Below are positions 8,086-16,945 of a stretch of DNA of 64,000 bases, one piece after another (position 1 is the stretch's first letter; each line of letters starts with the position of its first letter). The notes below the pieces were generated by a model. It saw only the letters and a list, made by a program, of their open reading frames with translations, searched no databases and was not told the DNA's origin. Source of the DNA: Floricoccus tropicus (GTDB lineage Bacteria > Bacillota > Bacilli > Lactobacillales > Streptococcaceae); assembly GCF_001832905.1 (NCBI RefSeq), contig NZ_MKIR01000022.1:1-64000 (forward strand). The letters are read 5' to 3'. The translations under genes were made by a program, and so were the position numbers.

Positions 8086-8837
8086 TGTTAAAGATTTTAA
8101 AATCCGAGTGGTTAAAAGAAAAACGTTCAGCGAATGCAAAACTTCTTTTATTGGTACCTATTATTTTTACAATTTTTAATTTACTAATGGTTAGGATTAT
8201 GGGAATAAATCCGGTGGGACAAAGTTATATTATGGCGACAGCCTTCAATTGGTATCCACTAATTATTTTACCGACGGTGATTTCGTTACTAGTGGTGAAT
8301 ATTACAAAAAAAGAAAAAGAAACTAATAAGATTAAATTTAAAAGTCTGGGTTTAGATTATAACAAGCAAACAGTTTCTAAAAATCTCGTGGTTGTTTTTG
8401 AACTGACAATTATGATTATTATTACTTCGATAATTGTATATTGTTTAGGTACTTTTCTTTTAGGAGAAACTATACCTACAAAGCAAATTATTTTAGCAAG
8501 CTTTTATTTATTTATTGGAAGCTTACCAATTCTTGGTATATCATTTTTATCCACTAATTATCTAAAGAGTCCGCTAATTATTATTTTGAATTTTATTCTA
8601 ACCATTTTGGGCGCTCCTATAGCTACTGAAAATTACTGGTGGTTATATCCTTGGAGCTATAGCCTGAGGATGCTATGTCCAATTCTTGGTATTTATCCGA
8701 ATGGTCTTTTTTTAGAAAAAGATTCTTACCTTTTTAATTCAACTGTTCTTTATCTGGGTACAGTAGTTAGTTTAATGGCTTGGTTTACTTGCCTTACTTT
8801 TCAGTATTTGATTGATTCAAGGAGAGATAATGTATAA
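8085..8837 (+). CDS. ABC transporter permease, lantibiotic-immunity type (LanE-like)
   Basis: A 250-aa polytopic protein with about six hydrophobic segments (near 20-40, 55-80, 105-130, 140-160, 165-185, 220-242). The N-terminal 'KILKSEWLKEKRS' resembles EpiE/MutE/NisE permeases, which begin with a basic amphipathic stretch. It should form the membrane channel with the next gene product and the preceding ATPase. Its ATG shares one base with the ATPase stop (TGATG), and GGAGG lies 11 bp upstream, so translation is coupled. Confidence 0.75.
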   Translation: MLKILKSEWLKEKRSANAKLLLLVPIIFTIFNLLMVRIMGINPVGQSYIMATAFNWYPLIILPTVISLLVVNITKKEKETNKIKFKSLGLDYNKQTVSKNLVVVFELTIMIIITSIIVYCLGTFLLGETIPTKQIILASFYLFIGSLPILGISFLSTNYLKSPLIIILNFILTILGAPIATENYWWLYPWSYSLRMLCPILGIYPNGLFLEKDSYLFNSTVLYLGTVVSLMAWFTCLTFQYLIDSRRDNV

Positions 8838-9561
8838 AATAATTAAGGCACAATGGTATAAAACTTTTAGGACACCTGTTAGTATTATCTTATTAGTATG
8901 TCCTTTACTTTTTTCCCTTTTATTACTGTTATATTGTAAGGAAAGTACTTATGTTAAAGGTATTGAGCTTAATGTATTCTTTCTACTATTCACAATAGTT
9001 GCAACTTTTTCTCTTAGTTTCTTCATTCCAATGATTTATGAACCTGATAGGGAGGCTTGCTCTTATGCCAATGAACTAAGAATAGGTAGAAGTCGCTCTA
9101 GTTTATTCATTGGTCGCTTTATACTGATAATCATTCTATTAGCTATTATAGAAATTTTTGCAGTTATTTTATTTATTATGGGTGGAAATTTATTTTTAGA
9201 TATAGATTTTAATTCTATTCAATTAGTAAATTATTTCTTTATTTTTTATTTAACAAGTTTTCCGATGATAATAATTTATCAATTTGTGACACTCAGGTTT
9301 AACTATGTTGGTAGTATTTTATTAGGTTCATTTATTAGTCTATCATCAATCCTTTTAGGTACTACAAATTTGGGAGAATTATTTTGGAAATGGCTTCCTT
9401 TCGTGTGGGGGATAAAGATAAATTCTATTTATGGAAATAATATTAGTGATGTAAATATTTATTTTTATCTTTTATTAAGCCTTGTTTTCACAGCATTCTT
9501 GATGATAATTTTCATCTTTTGGTATAATAGATGGAGTGGACAGACGCAATTGGAGGAGTAA
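8830..9561 (+). CDS. ABC transporter permease, lantibiotic-immunity type (LanG/MutG-like)
   Basis: A 243-aa membrane protein with about six hydrophobic segments and N-terminal 'MYKIIKAQWYKTFRTPVS', as in LanG/MutG permeases. The start is the ATG at 8830, preceded by AAGGAG and overlapping the previous gene by 8 bp; an in-frame codon at 8812 lacks a ribosome site. It completes a LanFEG-like exporter. No lantibiotic precursor or modification genes are nearby, so the operon is probably self-protection against foreign peptides. Confidence 0.75.
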   Translation: MYKIIKAQWYKTFRTPVSIILLVCPLLFSLLLLLYCKESTYVKGIELNVFFLLFTIVATFSLSFFIPMIYEPDREACSYANELRIGRSRSSLFIGRFILIIILLAIIEIFAVILFIMGGNLFLDIDFNSIQLVNYFFIFYLTSFPMIIIYQFVTLRFNYVGSILLGSFISLSSILLGTTNLGELFWKWLPFVWGIKINSIYGNNISDVNIYFYLLLSLVFTAFLMIIFIFWYNRWSGQTQLEE

Positions 9562-9562
9562 G

Positions 9563-10231
9563 ATGAAAATTCTAGTTATAGATGATGATATAGATTTATT
9601 GAAATTAATTTCCAATAGCTTAAAAAAGGATTATGAGGTAACCACTGAAATAGATGCAGAAAAAATTGATATTAATAAGATTGAAGATTATGATCTAATT
9701 TTACTTGATGTGATGATGCCTAAGATTTCTGGTTTTGATTTTTTACGGCAAAATCGAGGGCTAATTGATATTCCAATTTTGCTTTTAACAGCGAGAGATT
9801 TTGAGGAAGATAAAATTGAGGGGTTTGCAATAGGTGCAGATGACTATATAACAAAACCATTTTCTATTGGTGAATTAAGAGCAAGGGTTGACGCTCATAT
9901 TAGAAGGGAAAAACGTGAAAAACATAGATGTTTAGTTGACCAAAAGATTTCCTGTGATTTACTTTCTATGATTTTCTACTTTGATAATGTACCAGTTAAT
10001 CTCACTTCATCTGAGTATAAAATTTGTGAATTACTTTTAAAGAATAAAGGGCAAGTTTTCTCAAAGGAGAAGATTTATACCTCAGTATATGGTTATGATG
10101 CTTTGGGAGATAGTAAAACATCTATAACAGAGAGGATTAAAAAGATAAGGAACAAGTTTGAAGAATATGGAATTAGTCCTATTGAAACGGTTTGGGGAGT
10201 AGGTTATAAATGGGGAACCAAAAAAGTATAG
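9563..10231 (+). CDS. Response regulator, OmpR family (LanR-like)
   Basis: A 222-aa regulator. The receiver domain (1-115) has the acidic pocket 'DDDID' and phosphoacceptor Asp49 in 'LILLDVMMP', with Lys in 'ITKPFSIGELRARV'. A winged-helix DNA-binding domain (about 130-220) ends in 'TVWGVGYKWG'. It is encoded 1 bp after the LanG-like permease gene with GGAGG upstream. By analogy with NisR/SpaR-class regulators it probably activates the immunity operon when the kinase senses peptide; the target promoter is inferred. Confidence 0.9.
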   Translation: MKILVIDDDIDLLKLISNSLKKDYEVTTEIDAEKIDINKIEDYDLILLDVMMPKISGFDFLRQNRGLIDIPILLLTARDFEEDKIEGFAIGADDYITKPFSIGELRARVDAHIRREKREKHRCLVDQKISCDLLSMIFYFDNVPVNLTSSEYKICELLLKNKGQVFSKEKIYTSVYGYDALGDSKTSITERIKKIRNKFEEYGISPIETVWGVGYKWGTKKV

Positions 10232-11565
10232 GTCGTTTGATATTAAGGTATTCAATTATTGAATTACTTTACACAGTTTTTACTCTTATTTTGTTTGCTT
10301 TTCTTTTAAATTTTTTAGTTATTAAAAATATTATTTATCCAGCATCGTATTTGTCAGAGCAACTTCCTATAGTCGAAAAAAATTTTAAAAATAAAGATTG
10401 GAATGTAGAAGATATTCCTTATTTCTATGACTATAGATTAGTTGATGGTAACAAAATCATACAAACCATTGATAGTAAATATGATTCTTATATTAAAGAG
10501 GCTAAAAAAGATGGCAGTGCGATGAATTCTGCCTTATTTGCCAACAGAAAATTTGTTTATCTCAAAAATGGTGATAAAGAGTTAACAGTTAGTTTTCGTT
10601 TTAGTCCGATTTTTACTTCCAAAAAATTATATCAATTTATTCCTAACTTTGAAGAAACATACTGGTTAATATTTTTAGTAACTTGGATTATAGGTTTTTT
10701 ATTATTAGTAAGACGTACTTCTATAATCATTAGTAGGGAGCTCGCTAAAGTATCACAGACAAATTCATATATTAAGCAAATGAGGTTAGATTATCCAAGG
10801 GAAAATAGTAAGTATAAAGAAGTGAGTGAACTATTATTCTCTCTTGATTCAATGAGTGAGGAATTGAAGAGGTCATTAGAATTACAATGGTCTATACAGG
10901 GTAAGGAAAAAGAGCTAATACAATCTGTAACCCACGATATAAGGACTCCTATAACTTTAATTAAAGGAAATTTGGAGTTATTAGAAGAAGAGTCGAAAAA
11001 TCATGATAACGAACTCATAGAAGATATACAAAATGGTGTTGAGAGGCTTGAAGCATATGTAAGTAAACTTTCAAACCTCTCAAAAGAGATTAATTCAGTT
11101 GGGAAAAAGGAATTTATCTCTAAGGATGTAATTGACTACTGGAATAATAATCTAGTGAGCATATGCCAAACTAATAATAGAAATCTAAAAGTCTTGAATA
11201 AAGATACCAATTATAAGCTTTTGATTGATAAGGAAGATATTGAACGTGCCCTTGAAAATATTATTATAAATTCCATTGAGAATTCACAAAAAAGTAGTGA
11301 TATTTTTATCTCATATGTTTCCAATGAATTGGGATATAAAATAGAGGTAGTTGATCAAGGAGAAGGATTTGATGAAGAAAGACTTCAATATTATACTGAT
11401 AAATATTTTACAAGTAAATCAAATGACGGTACAGAACATGGACTTGGTTTATATATTGTAAATGATATTGTGAAGGAAAATAATGGGAATTTGATTTTAG
11501 GGAATGCTTATAAAGAAGGTAAGATACAAGGAGCAAAAGTAGCTTTGCATTTTATGATTACTTAA
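10210..11565 (+). CDS. Sensor histidine kinase (LanK-like)
   Basis: A 451-aa kinase. TM1 spans about 12-38, an extracytoplasmic domain of about 115 residues follows, and TM2 is about 155-172. A linker leads to the H-box 'SVTHDIRTPIT' (His242), N-box 'ENIIINSIENS' (about 345), G1 'VVDQGEGF' and G2 'GLGLYIVNDI'. The medium-sized external loop and receptor/transporter context fit NisK/SpaK-type peptide sensors. It overlaps the regulator gene by 22 bp, so the pair is translationally coupled. Confidence 0.88.
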   Translation: MGNQKSIGRLILRYSIIELLYTVFTLILFAFLLNFLVIKNIIYPASYLSEQLPIVEKNFKNKDWNVEDIPYFYDYRLVDGNKIIQTIDSKYDSYIKEAKKDGSAMNSALFANRKFVYLKNGDKELTVSFRFSPIFTSKKLYQFIPNFEETYWLIFLVTWIIGFLLLVRRTSIIISRELAKVSQTNSYIKQMRLDYPRENSKYKEVSELLFSLDSMSEELKRSLELQWSIQGKEKELIQSVTHDIRTPITLIKGNLELLEEESKNHDNELIEDIQNGVERLEAYVSKLSNLSKEINSVGKKEFISKDVIDYWNNNLVSICQTNNRNLKVLNKDTNYKLLIDKEDIERALENIIINSIENSQKSSDIFISYVSNELGYKIEVVDQGEGFDEERLQYYTDKYFTSKSNDGTEHGLGLYIVNDIVKENNGNLILGNAYKEGKIQGAKVALHFMIT

Positions 11566-11588
11566 AAAGAGGTTAACATACAGACTTA

Positions 11589-11611
11589 AATCCTTTGAAA
11601 GTGTAGAATTT
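11589..11611 (+). repeat. 23-bp direct repeat, right copy
   Basis: Same 23 bp as 7186-7208 with one change (GAAAG for GAGAG). It reads SFESVEFI-stop in one frame, like the end of the phosphatase gene, so it may be the displaced true 3' end of that gene after an insertion. Confidence 0.8.
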
Positions 11612-11613
11612 AT

Positions 11614-11647
11614 ATAAAAAAATCTAGGAGAATTATCTTCTAGATTT
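11614..11647 (-). terminator. Terminator of the MocR-type regulator gene
   Basis: On the minus strand, AAATCTAG / CTAGATTT around a 12-nt loop followed by a T-run; it contains the gene's stop codon. Confidence 0.7.
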
Positions 11648-13057
11648 TAATTTATCTGTAATTCTTTCTAAAGCTTTAAAGAATTCTTGGATATTATTTT
11701 CTGTCAGTCGGGTATAATTCAGTCTGAAAGACTGACAGTTGGAACTGAATAAGAATGATGGTGCAATTAATACTTTTTCTTGAAGAAAGAGGTCCCAATC
11801 TTTAATTTTGAGTGGTTTACCAAGATATGTCATCCAATAGTAGAGTCCACCTTCAATGGACTGGAATTTCCAATCACTGCTGACCATACTAGCTTCTTTT
11901 TCAAAGGTGGTACTTTTTTTGGTAAGTTGGGATAAGAGTTTCTTCTGTTTACTTTGATAGTCTGGCTGGGTTAGGGCTGTAGTGGCTAAAAGTTGGGGGA
12001 AGATTTCTGTCTGGCTATCCATTCTTTTTTTGGCGCTAGCGAGGTTGTGGATGATGTTTTTTGGCGCTAAGAGCCAGCCTATTTTGATGGTTGAACCAAA
12101 TATTTTTGAAAGGGAACCAAGATAGATAACGGTTTGCGGGGAAAGCTCCTTGAGTGTTGTTGGACTTTTATGGAACGCGAGCTCTGAGAAAACATCATCT
12201 TCGATAATGGGAACTTGATACTTGCTACAGACTTCAATTATTTCCTTGCGACGAATTAGTGGCATAGTGAGTCCTGTCGGGTTTTGATAGCTTGGGTTAA
12301 GATAGAGAAGTTTGATTTTTCGACTGATGAGAATTCGTTCAAGTTCTTCAGGTATTATTCCTTCATTATCTTGAGGAATTTCTATTAGGCGGATACCAAG
12401 TGAAGCGAATAGTGGAAGATTGGCTAGGAATGATGGGTCTTCTGTAGCAAGCATATCTCCACTTTCAAGTAGTGTACGCATGAGGAGGGAAATTCCCTGG
12501 GTTGAACCTGATGTAATAAGTAGATCTTGGATCGACATATCTATATGAAGGGTGTTTTCTAAATTTTTACTAATTACGTTTTTTAAGGGGATATAGCCTG
12601 TAATATCTCTTTTTTCTTTTTCTTGCATTACTTTATCCCATGATATTGCTGGAAACTGAAAATCAGGTATTATTTCTTTGGGTAGCTCTCCTGTATAGAG
12701 GTCAATACAATCTGAATTAGACTGAATCTCTTTTAGTTTTTGGATGTAGGGATCTTCCTTGAGAAAGGGGCTAGTCCATAGCTGTTGCCAATTGGCTTTT
12801 GGTGTTTGGCGATTAAGTAAAGGCCCACTTGCTACTTCTGTGCCACTTCCCTGTCGTCTTGTAATCCAACCAAGGCTTACAAGTTCATCAAGCGCGTGGG
12901 CAATTGTTGAGCGATTGACATTGTAGTCTCTTGCCAGTTTACGCTCTGGTGATAGCTTATCGCCTGCAAGAAGGTTACCACTTTCAATTTCTTGGATAAT
13001 ATGATTAATTATTTGCCTGTAAAAGGGTTCTTTTTTATTTTTATCAACTTGCCACAT
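11633..13057 (-). CDS. MocR/GntR-family regulator with aminotransferase domain (PdxR-like)
   Basis: A 474-aa fusion regulator. The N-terminal GntR winged helix (about 1-75) contains 'LSPERKLARDYNVNRSTIAHALDEL'-type helices. The C-terminal fold-type I aminotransferase domain binds PLP; its lysine is in 'IYLGSLSKIFGSTIKIGW'. The ATG at 13057 has GAAAGGA upstream; the longer frame to 13117 would cover its own promoter. It is divergent from a pyridoxal kinase and a B6 ECF transporter gene, the classic PdxR arrangement, so it likely senses PLP and controls B6 salvage. Confidence 0.85.
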   Translation of the reverse strand: MWQVDKNKKEPFYRQIINHIIQEIESGNLLAGDKLSPERKLARDYNVNRSTIAHALDELVSLGWITRRQGSGTEVASGPLLNRQTPKANWQQLWTSPFLKEDPYIQKLKEIQSNSDCIDLYTGELPKEIIPDFQFPAISWDKVMQEKEKRDITGYIPLKNVISKNLENTLHIDMSIQDLLITSGSTQGISLLMRTLLESGDMLATEDPSFLANLPLFASLGIRLIEIPQDNEGIIPEELERILISRKIKLLYLNPSYQNPTGLTMPLIRRKEIIEVCSKYQVPIIEDDVFSELAFHKSPTTLKELSPQTVIYLGSLSKIFGSTIKIGWLLAPKNIIHNLASAKKRMDSQTEIFPQLLATTALTQPDYQSKQKKLLSQLTKKSTTFEKEASMVSSDWKFQSIEGGLYYWMTYLGKPLKIKDWDLFLQEKVLIAPSFLFSSNCQSFRLNYTRLTENNIQEFFKALERITDKLKSRR

Positions 13058-13088
13058 TATTTTTTCCTTTCGAAAATTGGATGGTATA

Positions 13089-13117
13089 AATATAAGCCAA
13101 TTGGCTCTTTTAGTCAA
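13089..13117 (-). promoter_or_regulatory. Promoter of the PdxR-like regulator
   Basis: Minus strand: TTGACT, exactly 17 nt, TATATT. The spacer holds the 12-bp palindrome described separately. Confidence 0.75.
13095..13106. promoter_or_regulatory. Palindrome AGCCAATTGGCT, candidate regulator operator
   Basis: A perfect 12-bp palindrome inside the 17-nt spacer of the regulator promoter. A second, shorter inverted repeat (TTAG-N5-CTAA, 13110-13122) lies beside it. On the plus strand TATACT at 13131-13136 could be the -10 of the kinase gene, with no good -35, as expected for an activated promoter. Confidence 0.5.
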
Positions 13118-13163
13118 GCTAAACTTTCTATATACTTTATAAAAAAGGCTAGGAGATGATTAT

Positions 13164-13976
13164 ATGAAAAAAGTATTAACAATCGCTGGTTCTGACTCAA
13201 CTGGTGGAGCTGGTTTACAGGCTGATTTAAAGACATTTGAAGAATATGGAGTATTTGGATTTTCTTCAATTACTTCCATTGTTACAATGGATCCTGAACA
13301 AGGCTGGAGTCATGAAGTCACAGACCTTGGCGCTGAGTTATTAAGGAAACAATTAGTTTCAGTTTTTGCAGGAGAAGGAATTGATGCCCTTAAAACGGGT
13401 ATGATGGCAAGTGAAGATAATATTGAGCTTGCTAGTCAGTTTATTAAAGAATACGATATTGAAAAAGCCGTCATTGACCCAGTTATTGCATGTAAGGGTA
13501 CGGCTCAGATTTTACAACCTAAGAGTGTAGAAGGATTGAAAAAGTTCTTGATTCCAAATGCTTATGTAACTACTCCTAACCTTATAGAGGCAGGAATCTT
13601 GTCTGGTCTAGGAGATATTACAAGTGTTGAAGGTATGAAAGAGGCTGCGAAAATAATTTCAGAATTAGGTGCTAAAAATGTTGTTGTTAAGGGTGGACAT
13701 CGTTTAGGAATTGATAAGGCACTTGATGTTTTCTATGATGGTCAAGATTTCTTTGAGCTTGAAAATGAACTTTACAAGACAGACTTTAACCATGGGGCAG
13801 GTTGTACCTTCGCTGCGGCAATCACCGCAGGAGTTGCAAAAGATTTAAGTCCGCTTGAAGCTGCTAAACTAGCAAAAGATTTTGTAGCTGCAGGTATTAA
13901 AAATGGAGTAAGAATTAACAAGTATGTCGGACACGTATGGCATGGAGCGTACAATAAGGCAGAAGATAGATTATAG
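13164..13976 (+). CDS. pdxK: Pyridoxal/pyridoxine kinase (ThiD-like PdxK)
   Basis: A 270-aa ribokinase-superfamily enzyme. '[16 protein letters not shown]' near 8-23 binds substrate, 'DPVIACKG' near 107-114 is a family motif, and '[12 protein letters not shown]' near 209-220 holds the anion hole and catalytic site. The fold is that of ThiD/HMP kinases, some of which phosphorylate B6 vitamers. The B6 transporter gene 12 bp downstream and the PdxR-like gene upstream favour pyridoxal kinase; HMP kinase activity cannot be excluded. Confidence 0.8.
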   Translation: MKKVLTIAGSDSTGGAGLQADLKTFEEYGVFGFSSITSIVTMDPEQGWSHEVTDLGAELLRKQLVSVFAGEGIDALKTGMMASEDNIELASQFIKEYDIEKAVIDPVIACKGTAQILQPKSVEGLKKFLIPNAYVTTPNLIEAGILSGLGDITSVEGMKEAAKIISELGAKNVVVKGGHRLGIDKALDVFYDGQDFFELENELYKTDFNHGAGCTFAAAITAGVAKDLSPLEAAKLAKDFVAAGIKNGVRINKYVGHVWHGAYNKAEDRL

Positions 13977-13988
13977 GAGAAAAATTTA

Positions 13989-14537
13989 ATGAGAGATAGA
14001 AGGATTCAAGATATAGTTTTAGTAGCGCTTTTTGCAGCCCTAACGGCGGTAGCGACAACAATTAAGATTCCAATGCCTACAGGAGCTTTTGTACATTTGG
14101 GAAATTCAGTATTACTGTTGTCAGTACTACTTTTAGGATATGTCAAAGGGTCGCTTGCAGGTGGACTAGGTTTCGCTATATTTGATATTTTAAATGGGTA
14201 CGCAAGTGAAGCACCATATTTTATTTTAGAAGCATTTATTGTTGGTGGAGCTGCATACTTAGCTTTCTTATACTTCAAAAAGAATCCGACAAACGTTGGT
14301 CAATTAGTAATTATAGGTATTGTGACAGGCATTGCAAAGGTCGGGATGACATTTTTGAAAAACTTTGTTACTCAACTTTATCTTGGTCAAAGCACAGGTG
14401 CTGCAGCTGGCTTAGCTGTCGCTAAACTGCCAGCAACTTTAATAAATGTTAGTGTAACTATATTAGTTGTGGCAGTTTTATACTTCCCACTGAGAAATGC
14501 TCTTAAGAAGGTTGCACCACAAGTTGTTGCTAGTTAA
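13989..14537 (+). CDS. ECF transporter S component, probable vitamin B6 (PdxU2-like)
   Basis: A 182-aa membrane protein with about six segments and the ECF S-subunit N-terminal pattern 'ALFAALTAVATTIKIPMPTGAFVHLGNSVLLL'-like (DUF6580/ThiW-PdxU class). It binds the vitamin and docks on the shared EcfAA'T energising module, which is not encoded here. The substrate is assigned from linkage to pdxK and the PdxR-like gene. GGAGAAAAATTTA precedes the ATG. Confidence 0.8.
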   Translation: MRDRRIQDIVLVALFAALTAVATTIKIPMPTGAFVHLGNSVLLLSVLLLGYVKGSLAGGLGFAIFDILNGYASEAPYFILEAFIVGGAAYLAFLYFKKNPTNVGQLVIIGIVTGIAKVGMTFLKNFVTQLYLGQSTGAAAGLAVAKLPATLINVSVTILVVAVLYFPLRNALKKVAPQVVAS

Positions 14538-14555
14538 TTAACACATATATTATTT

Positions 14556-14588
14556 AAAAAGAATCTTATTTCCGATAAGATTCTTTTA
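14556..14588 (+). terminator. Terminator of the B6 operon
   Basis: AAAAGAATCTTAT / ATAAGATTCTTTT stem with a 4-nt loop and trailing T residues. Confidence 0.85.
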
Positions 14589-14623
14589 TTTATGCAAAAA
14601 ATTAATAAATATTCAAAAATAGC

Positions 14624-14652
14624 TTGATAAACATGCACAAATGTTGTATATT
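14624..14652 (+). promoter_or_regulatory. Promoter of the arg biosynthesis operon
   Basis: TTGATA, 17-nt spacer, TATATT. The -10 lies inside the ARG box. Confidence 0.75.
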
Positions 14653-14660
14653 TATACATA
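14643..14660. promoter_or_regulatory. ARG box (ArgR/AhrC operator)
   Basis: GTTGTATATTTATACATA fits TNTGNATWWWWATNCANA at all fixed positions except the first. It covers the -10, so binding would block RNA polymerase. Confidence 0.75.
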
Positions 14661-14682
14661 AAATAAAATATGAGGTGAATAT

Positions 14683-15816
14683 ATGGGAACTTATTTGTTT
14701 TCTAATTACTCAAAGAAACCTTTTGAAATTATGTCAGCAAAAGGTTCTTATGTAGTAGATAATTTAGGTAAAAAATATTTAGATCTAACTAGTGGGATTG
14801 GTGTTTGCAATCTTGGATATCGTAATCCAAAGCTTGAGAATGCCTTGATTGAACAATCTGACTTAATATGGCATATGCCAAATTTATATGTAAGTAGTCT
14901 ACAAGAAGAAGTTGCACAGAAGCTATCATACAAACAGAAATATCTAGCTTTCTTTTGTAACAGTGGAACAGAAGCAAATGAAGCTGCCATAAAATTAGTG
15001 CGTAAATATACAGGAAAAACTGAAATTATAACATTTAATAATTCCTTTCATGGTAGAACTTACGCAAGTATGACAGCAACAGGTCAGTCTTCAATACACG
15101 ATGGATTCGGCCCCTTACTAGAAGGCTTTACCTATATGACTTATAACGATACAAAGTATATGGAAGCTATTACTAGTGATACTGCAGCAGTTATGCTAGA
15201 GCTCGTTCAGGGTGAAGGTGGAGTTGTACCTGCTGACTATAAATGGATTCAAAATCTTAGCAAGGTTTGTAAAGACAACGGAGTTCTGCTAGTTATAGAC
15301 GAGGTACAGACAGGTATTGGACGGACTGGTTCAACTTTTGCCTTTGAACAGTATGATATTGAACCAGACATTTACACAGTTGCTAAGGGGCTTGCTAATG
15401 GAATCCCAGCAGGTGCAATGCTAGGTAAAAAAGAGTTAGGAAGTGCATTTACTCCTGGAATCCATGGTTCAACTTTTGGTGGTAATAAGCTTGCGATGGC
15501 AGTGGCCAATCAGGTTTTAGATATCTTAGAAAATACATCGATTTTAGATCAGGTTAAAGAAAAAAGTAATTTTATATTTGAAGAGTTAAAAAATCTAGAT
15601 TCACCTAAAATCAGTCAAATCAGGGGATTGGGTTTTATGATTGGAATCGAACTGAAGAAAGGATGTCTTGTAGAAAAAATACTTAGTGATTTAGAAGGAA
15701 AAGGGATTTTAGCTCTTCGAGCTGGTCAAAATACTTTGCGCTTACTTCCTCCTTTAACAGTAAGTCAGAAAGAACTTGAAGAAGGTCTTAGTTCATTAAA
15801 GGAAGTTTTAGAATAA
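14683..15816 (+). CDS. argD: Acetylornithine aminotransferase
   Basis: A 377-aa class III aminotransferase. 'SGTEANEAAIKL' near 96-107 contacts PLP, 'LVIDEVQTGIGRTG' near 204-217 is the conserved Asp region, and the PLP lysine is in 'YTVAKGLANGIPAGAM' near 234. It converts N-acetylglutamate semialdehyde to N-acetylornithine. It is the first gene of argD-C-J-B-F, an order that differs from the argCJDBF run of several lactic acid bacteria. Confidence 0.92.
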   Translation: MGTYLFSNYSKKPFEIMSAKGSYVVDNLGKKYLDLTSGIGVCNLGYRNPKLENALIEQSDLIWHMPNLYVSSLQEEVAQKLSYKQKYLAFFCNSGTEANEAAIKLVRKYTGKTEIITFNNSFHGRTYASMTATGQSSIHDGFGPLLEGFTYMTYNDTKYMEAITSDTAAVMLELVQGEGGVVPADYKWIQNLSKVCKDNGVLLVIDEVQTGIGRTGSTFAFEQYDIEPDIYTVAKGLANGIPAGAMLGKKELGSAFTPGIHGSTFGGNKLAMAVANQVLDILENTSILDQVKEKSNFIFEELKNLDSPKISQIRGLGFMIGIELKKGCLVEKILSDLEGKGILALRAGQNTLRLLPPLTVSQKELEEGLSSLKEVLE

Positions 15817-15871
15817 TATCGGCAGAAGCTAAGAATATATATTTTAAATAATAAATGAAATGGAGGTAGTT

Positions 15872-16924
15872 ATGAAGGCAGCAATTATTGGAATAACAGG
15901 ATATACGGGACTTGAACTTTTGCGACTGATGAATAAACATCCATTTCTTGAAATTGGTGGCTTATATAGCCACTCCTATGCTGAACAAAATTTGGATGAT
16001 GTTTATTTTTATTTAAAAAACTTGGTTAAGGATAATCAACTAATAAAGGAATTTGATGCCAAAGAAATAATGGCTGACAATGATTTGGTTTTCTTTGCTA
16101 CACCTTCAGGGGTTTCAAAGGATCAGGCTCAGATTTTCTTAGAGGCAAACTTTCCTGTAATAGATTTATCTGGTGATTATCGGTTGAAGGGCGCATCTGA
16201 ATATGAAAAATGGTATAAATCTTCTGCAAGTCATAAAGATTATTTGGGTAAGGTTAATTACCAAGTAGCTGACTTGGCTCATTTAGGGACGAAAAGTATA
16301 AAGAACAGTTCTTATATTAGTAATCCTGGTTGCTATGCGACTGCAACAATTTTAGCTCTAACACCTTTGGTAAAGGAAAAGTTAATTGATTTAAGTTCAA
16401 TCATTGTTGATGGTAAGTCGGGTCTTTCAGGGGCTGGTAAGAAACTAACCGAAACCAGTCATTATGTAACGGCGAGTGAAAATATGACCCTTTACAAGGT
16501 TCATGAGCATCAGCATATTCCTGAAATTATTCAGTACTTAAAAAATTGGGATAATGATTTACAGGCTTTACACTTTACAACGAGTTTAATTCCTGTAAAG
16601 CGAGGAATTTTCATTACAGCCTATGCCAAAGTAAAAAAAGGTGTTACAGAGTCAGATTTACAGCAAGCTTTTGAAAATATTTATGCTGAAAAATATTTTG
16701 TACGTTTACAAGAACAAGGTAGACTTCCAGAACTTAGACAGGTTACTGCTAGTAATTTTTGTGATCTTGGACTATCTCTCAATAATGATACGGGAGTGGT
16801 AACGGTTGTTGCCGTAATTGACAACCTTGTTAAAGGAGCGGCAGGACAAGCTATACAAAACTATAATTTGTGGGCTGGAATTGATGAGAAACTAGGATTG
16901 GAGGACATTCCTCTTTTCCCTTAA
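15872..16924 (+). CDS. argC: N-acetyl-gamma-glutamyl-phosphate reductase
   Basis: A 350-aa NADPH-dependent dehydrogenase. The N-terminal 'IIGITGYTGLELL' is the nucleotide-binding loop, the active-site cysteine is in 'SNPGCYATATIL' near 148-159, and 'HEHQHIPEI' near 209-217 holds the catalytic His. It reduces acetylglutamyl phosphate to the semialdehyde. The ATG at 15872 follows GGAGGT; the in-frame ATG at 15860 lies within that site. Confidence 0.95.
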   Translation: MKAAIIGITGYTGLELLRLMNKHPFLEIGGLYSHSYAEQNLDDVYFYLKNLVKDNQLIKEFDAKEIMADNDLVFFATPSGVSKDQAQIFLEANFPVIDLSGDYRLKGASEYEKWYKSSASHKDYLGKVNYQVADLAHLGTKSIKNSSYISNPGCYATATILALTPLVKEKLIDLSSIIVDGKSGLSGAGKKLTETSHYVTASENMTLYKVHEHQHIPEIIQYLKNWDNDLQALHFTTSLIPVKRGIFITAYAKVKKGVTESDLQQAFENIYAEKYFVRLQEQGRLPELRQVTASNFCDLGLSLNNDTGVVTVVAVIDNLVKGAAGQAIQNYNLWAGIDEKLGLEDIPLFP

Positions 16925-16945
16925 AAGTTATAAGAGGAATTATAT

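Noticed and set aside
7390-11565. Complete lantibiotic biosynthesis cluster
   Set aside because: No precursor peptide with leader, no LanB/C/M, no LanT or LanP gene on either side; only immunity and sensing genes are present.
11581-11617. Separate small gene at the right direct repeat
   Set aside because: The open frame (ending SFESVEFI) has no start or ribosome site and is better explained as a displaced phosphatase gene tail.
13164-13976. Thiamine-pathway HMP kinase (thiD)
   Set aside because: Same fold, but there are no thiamine genes or TPP riboswitch, while a PdxR-like regulator and an ECF vitamin subunit flank it.
14556-14682. T-box or riboswitch before argD
   Set aside because: The stem at 14556-14588 is the preceding operon's terminator; promoter and ARG box leave only about 25 nt of leader.
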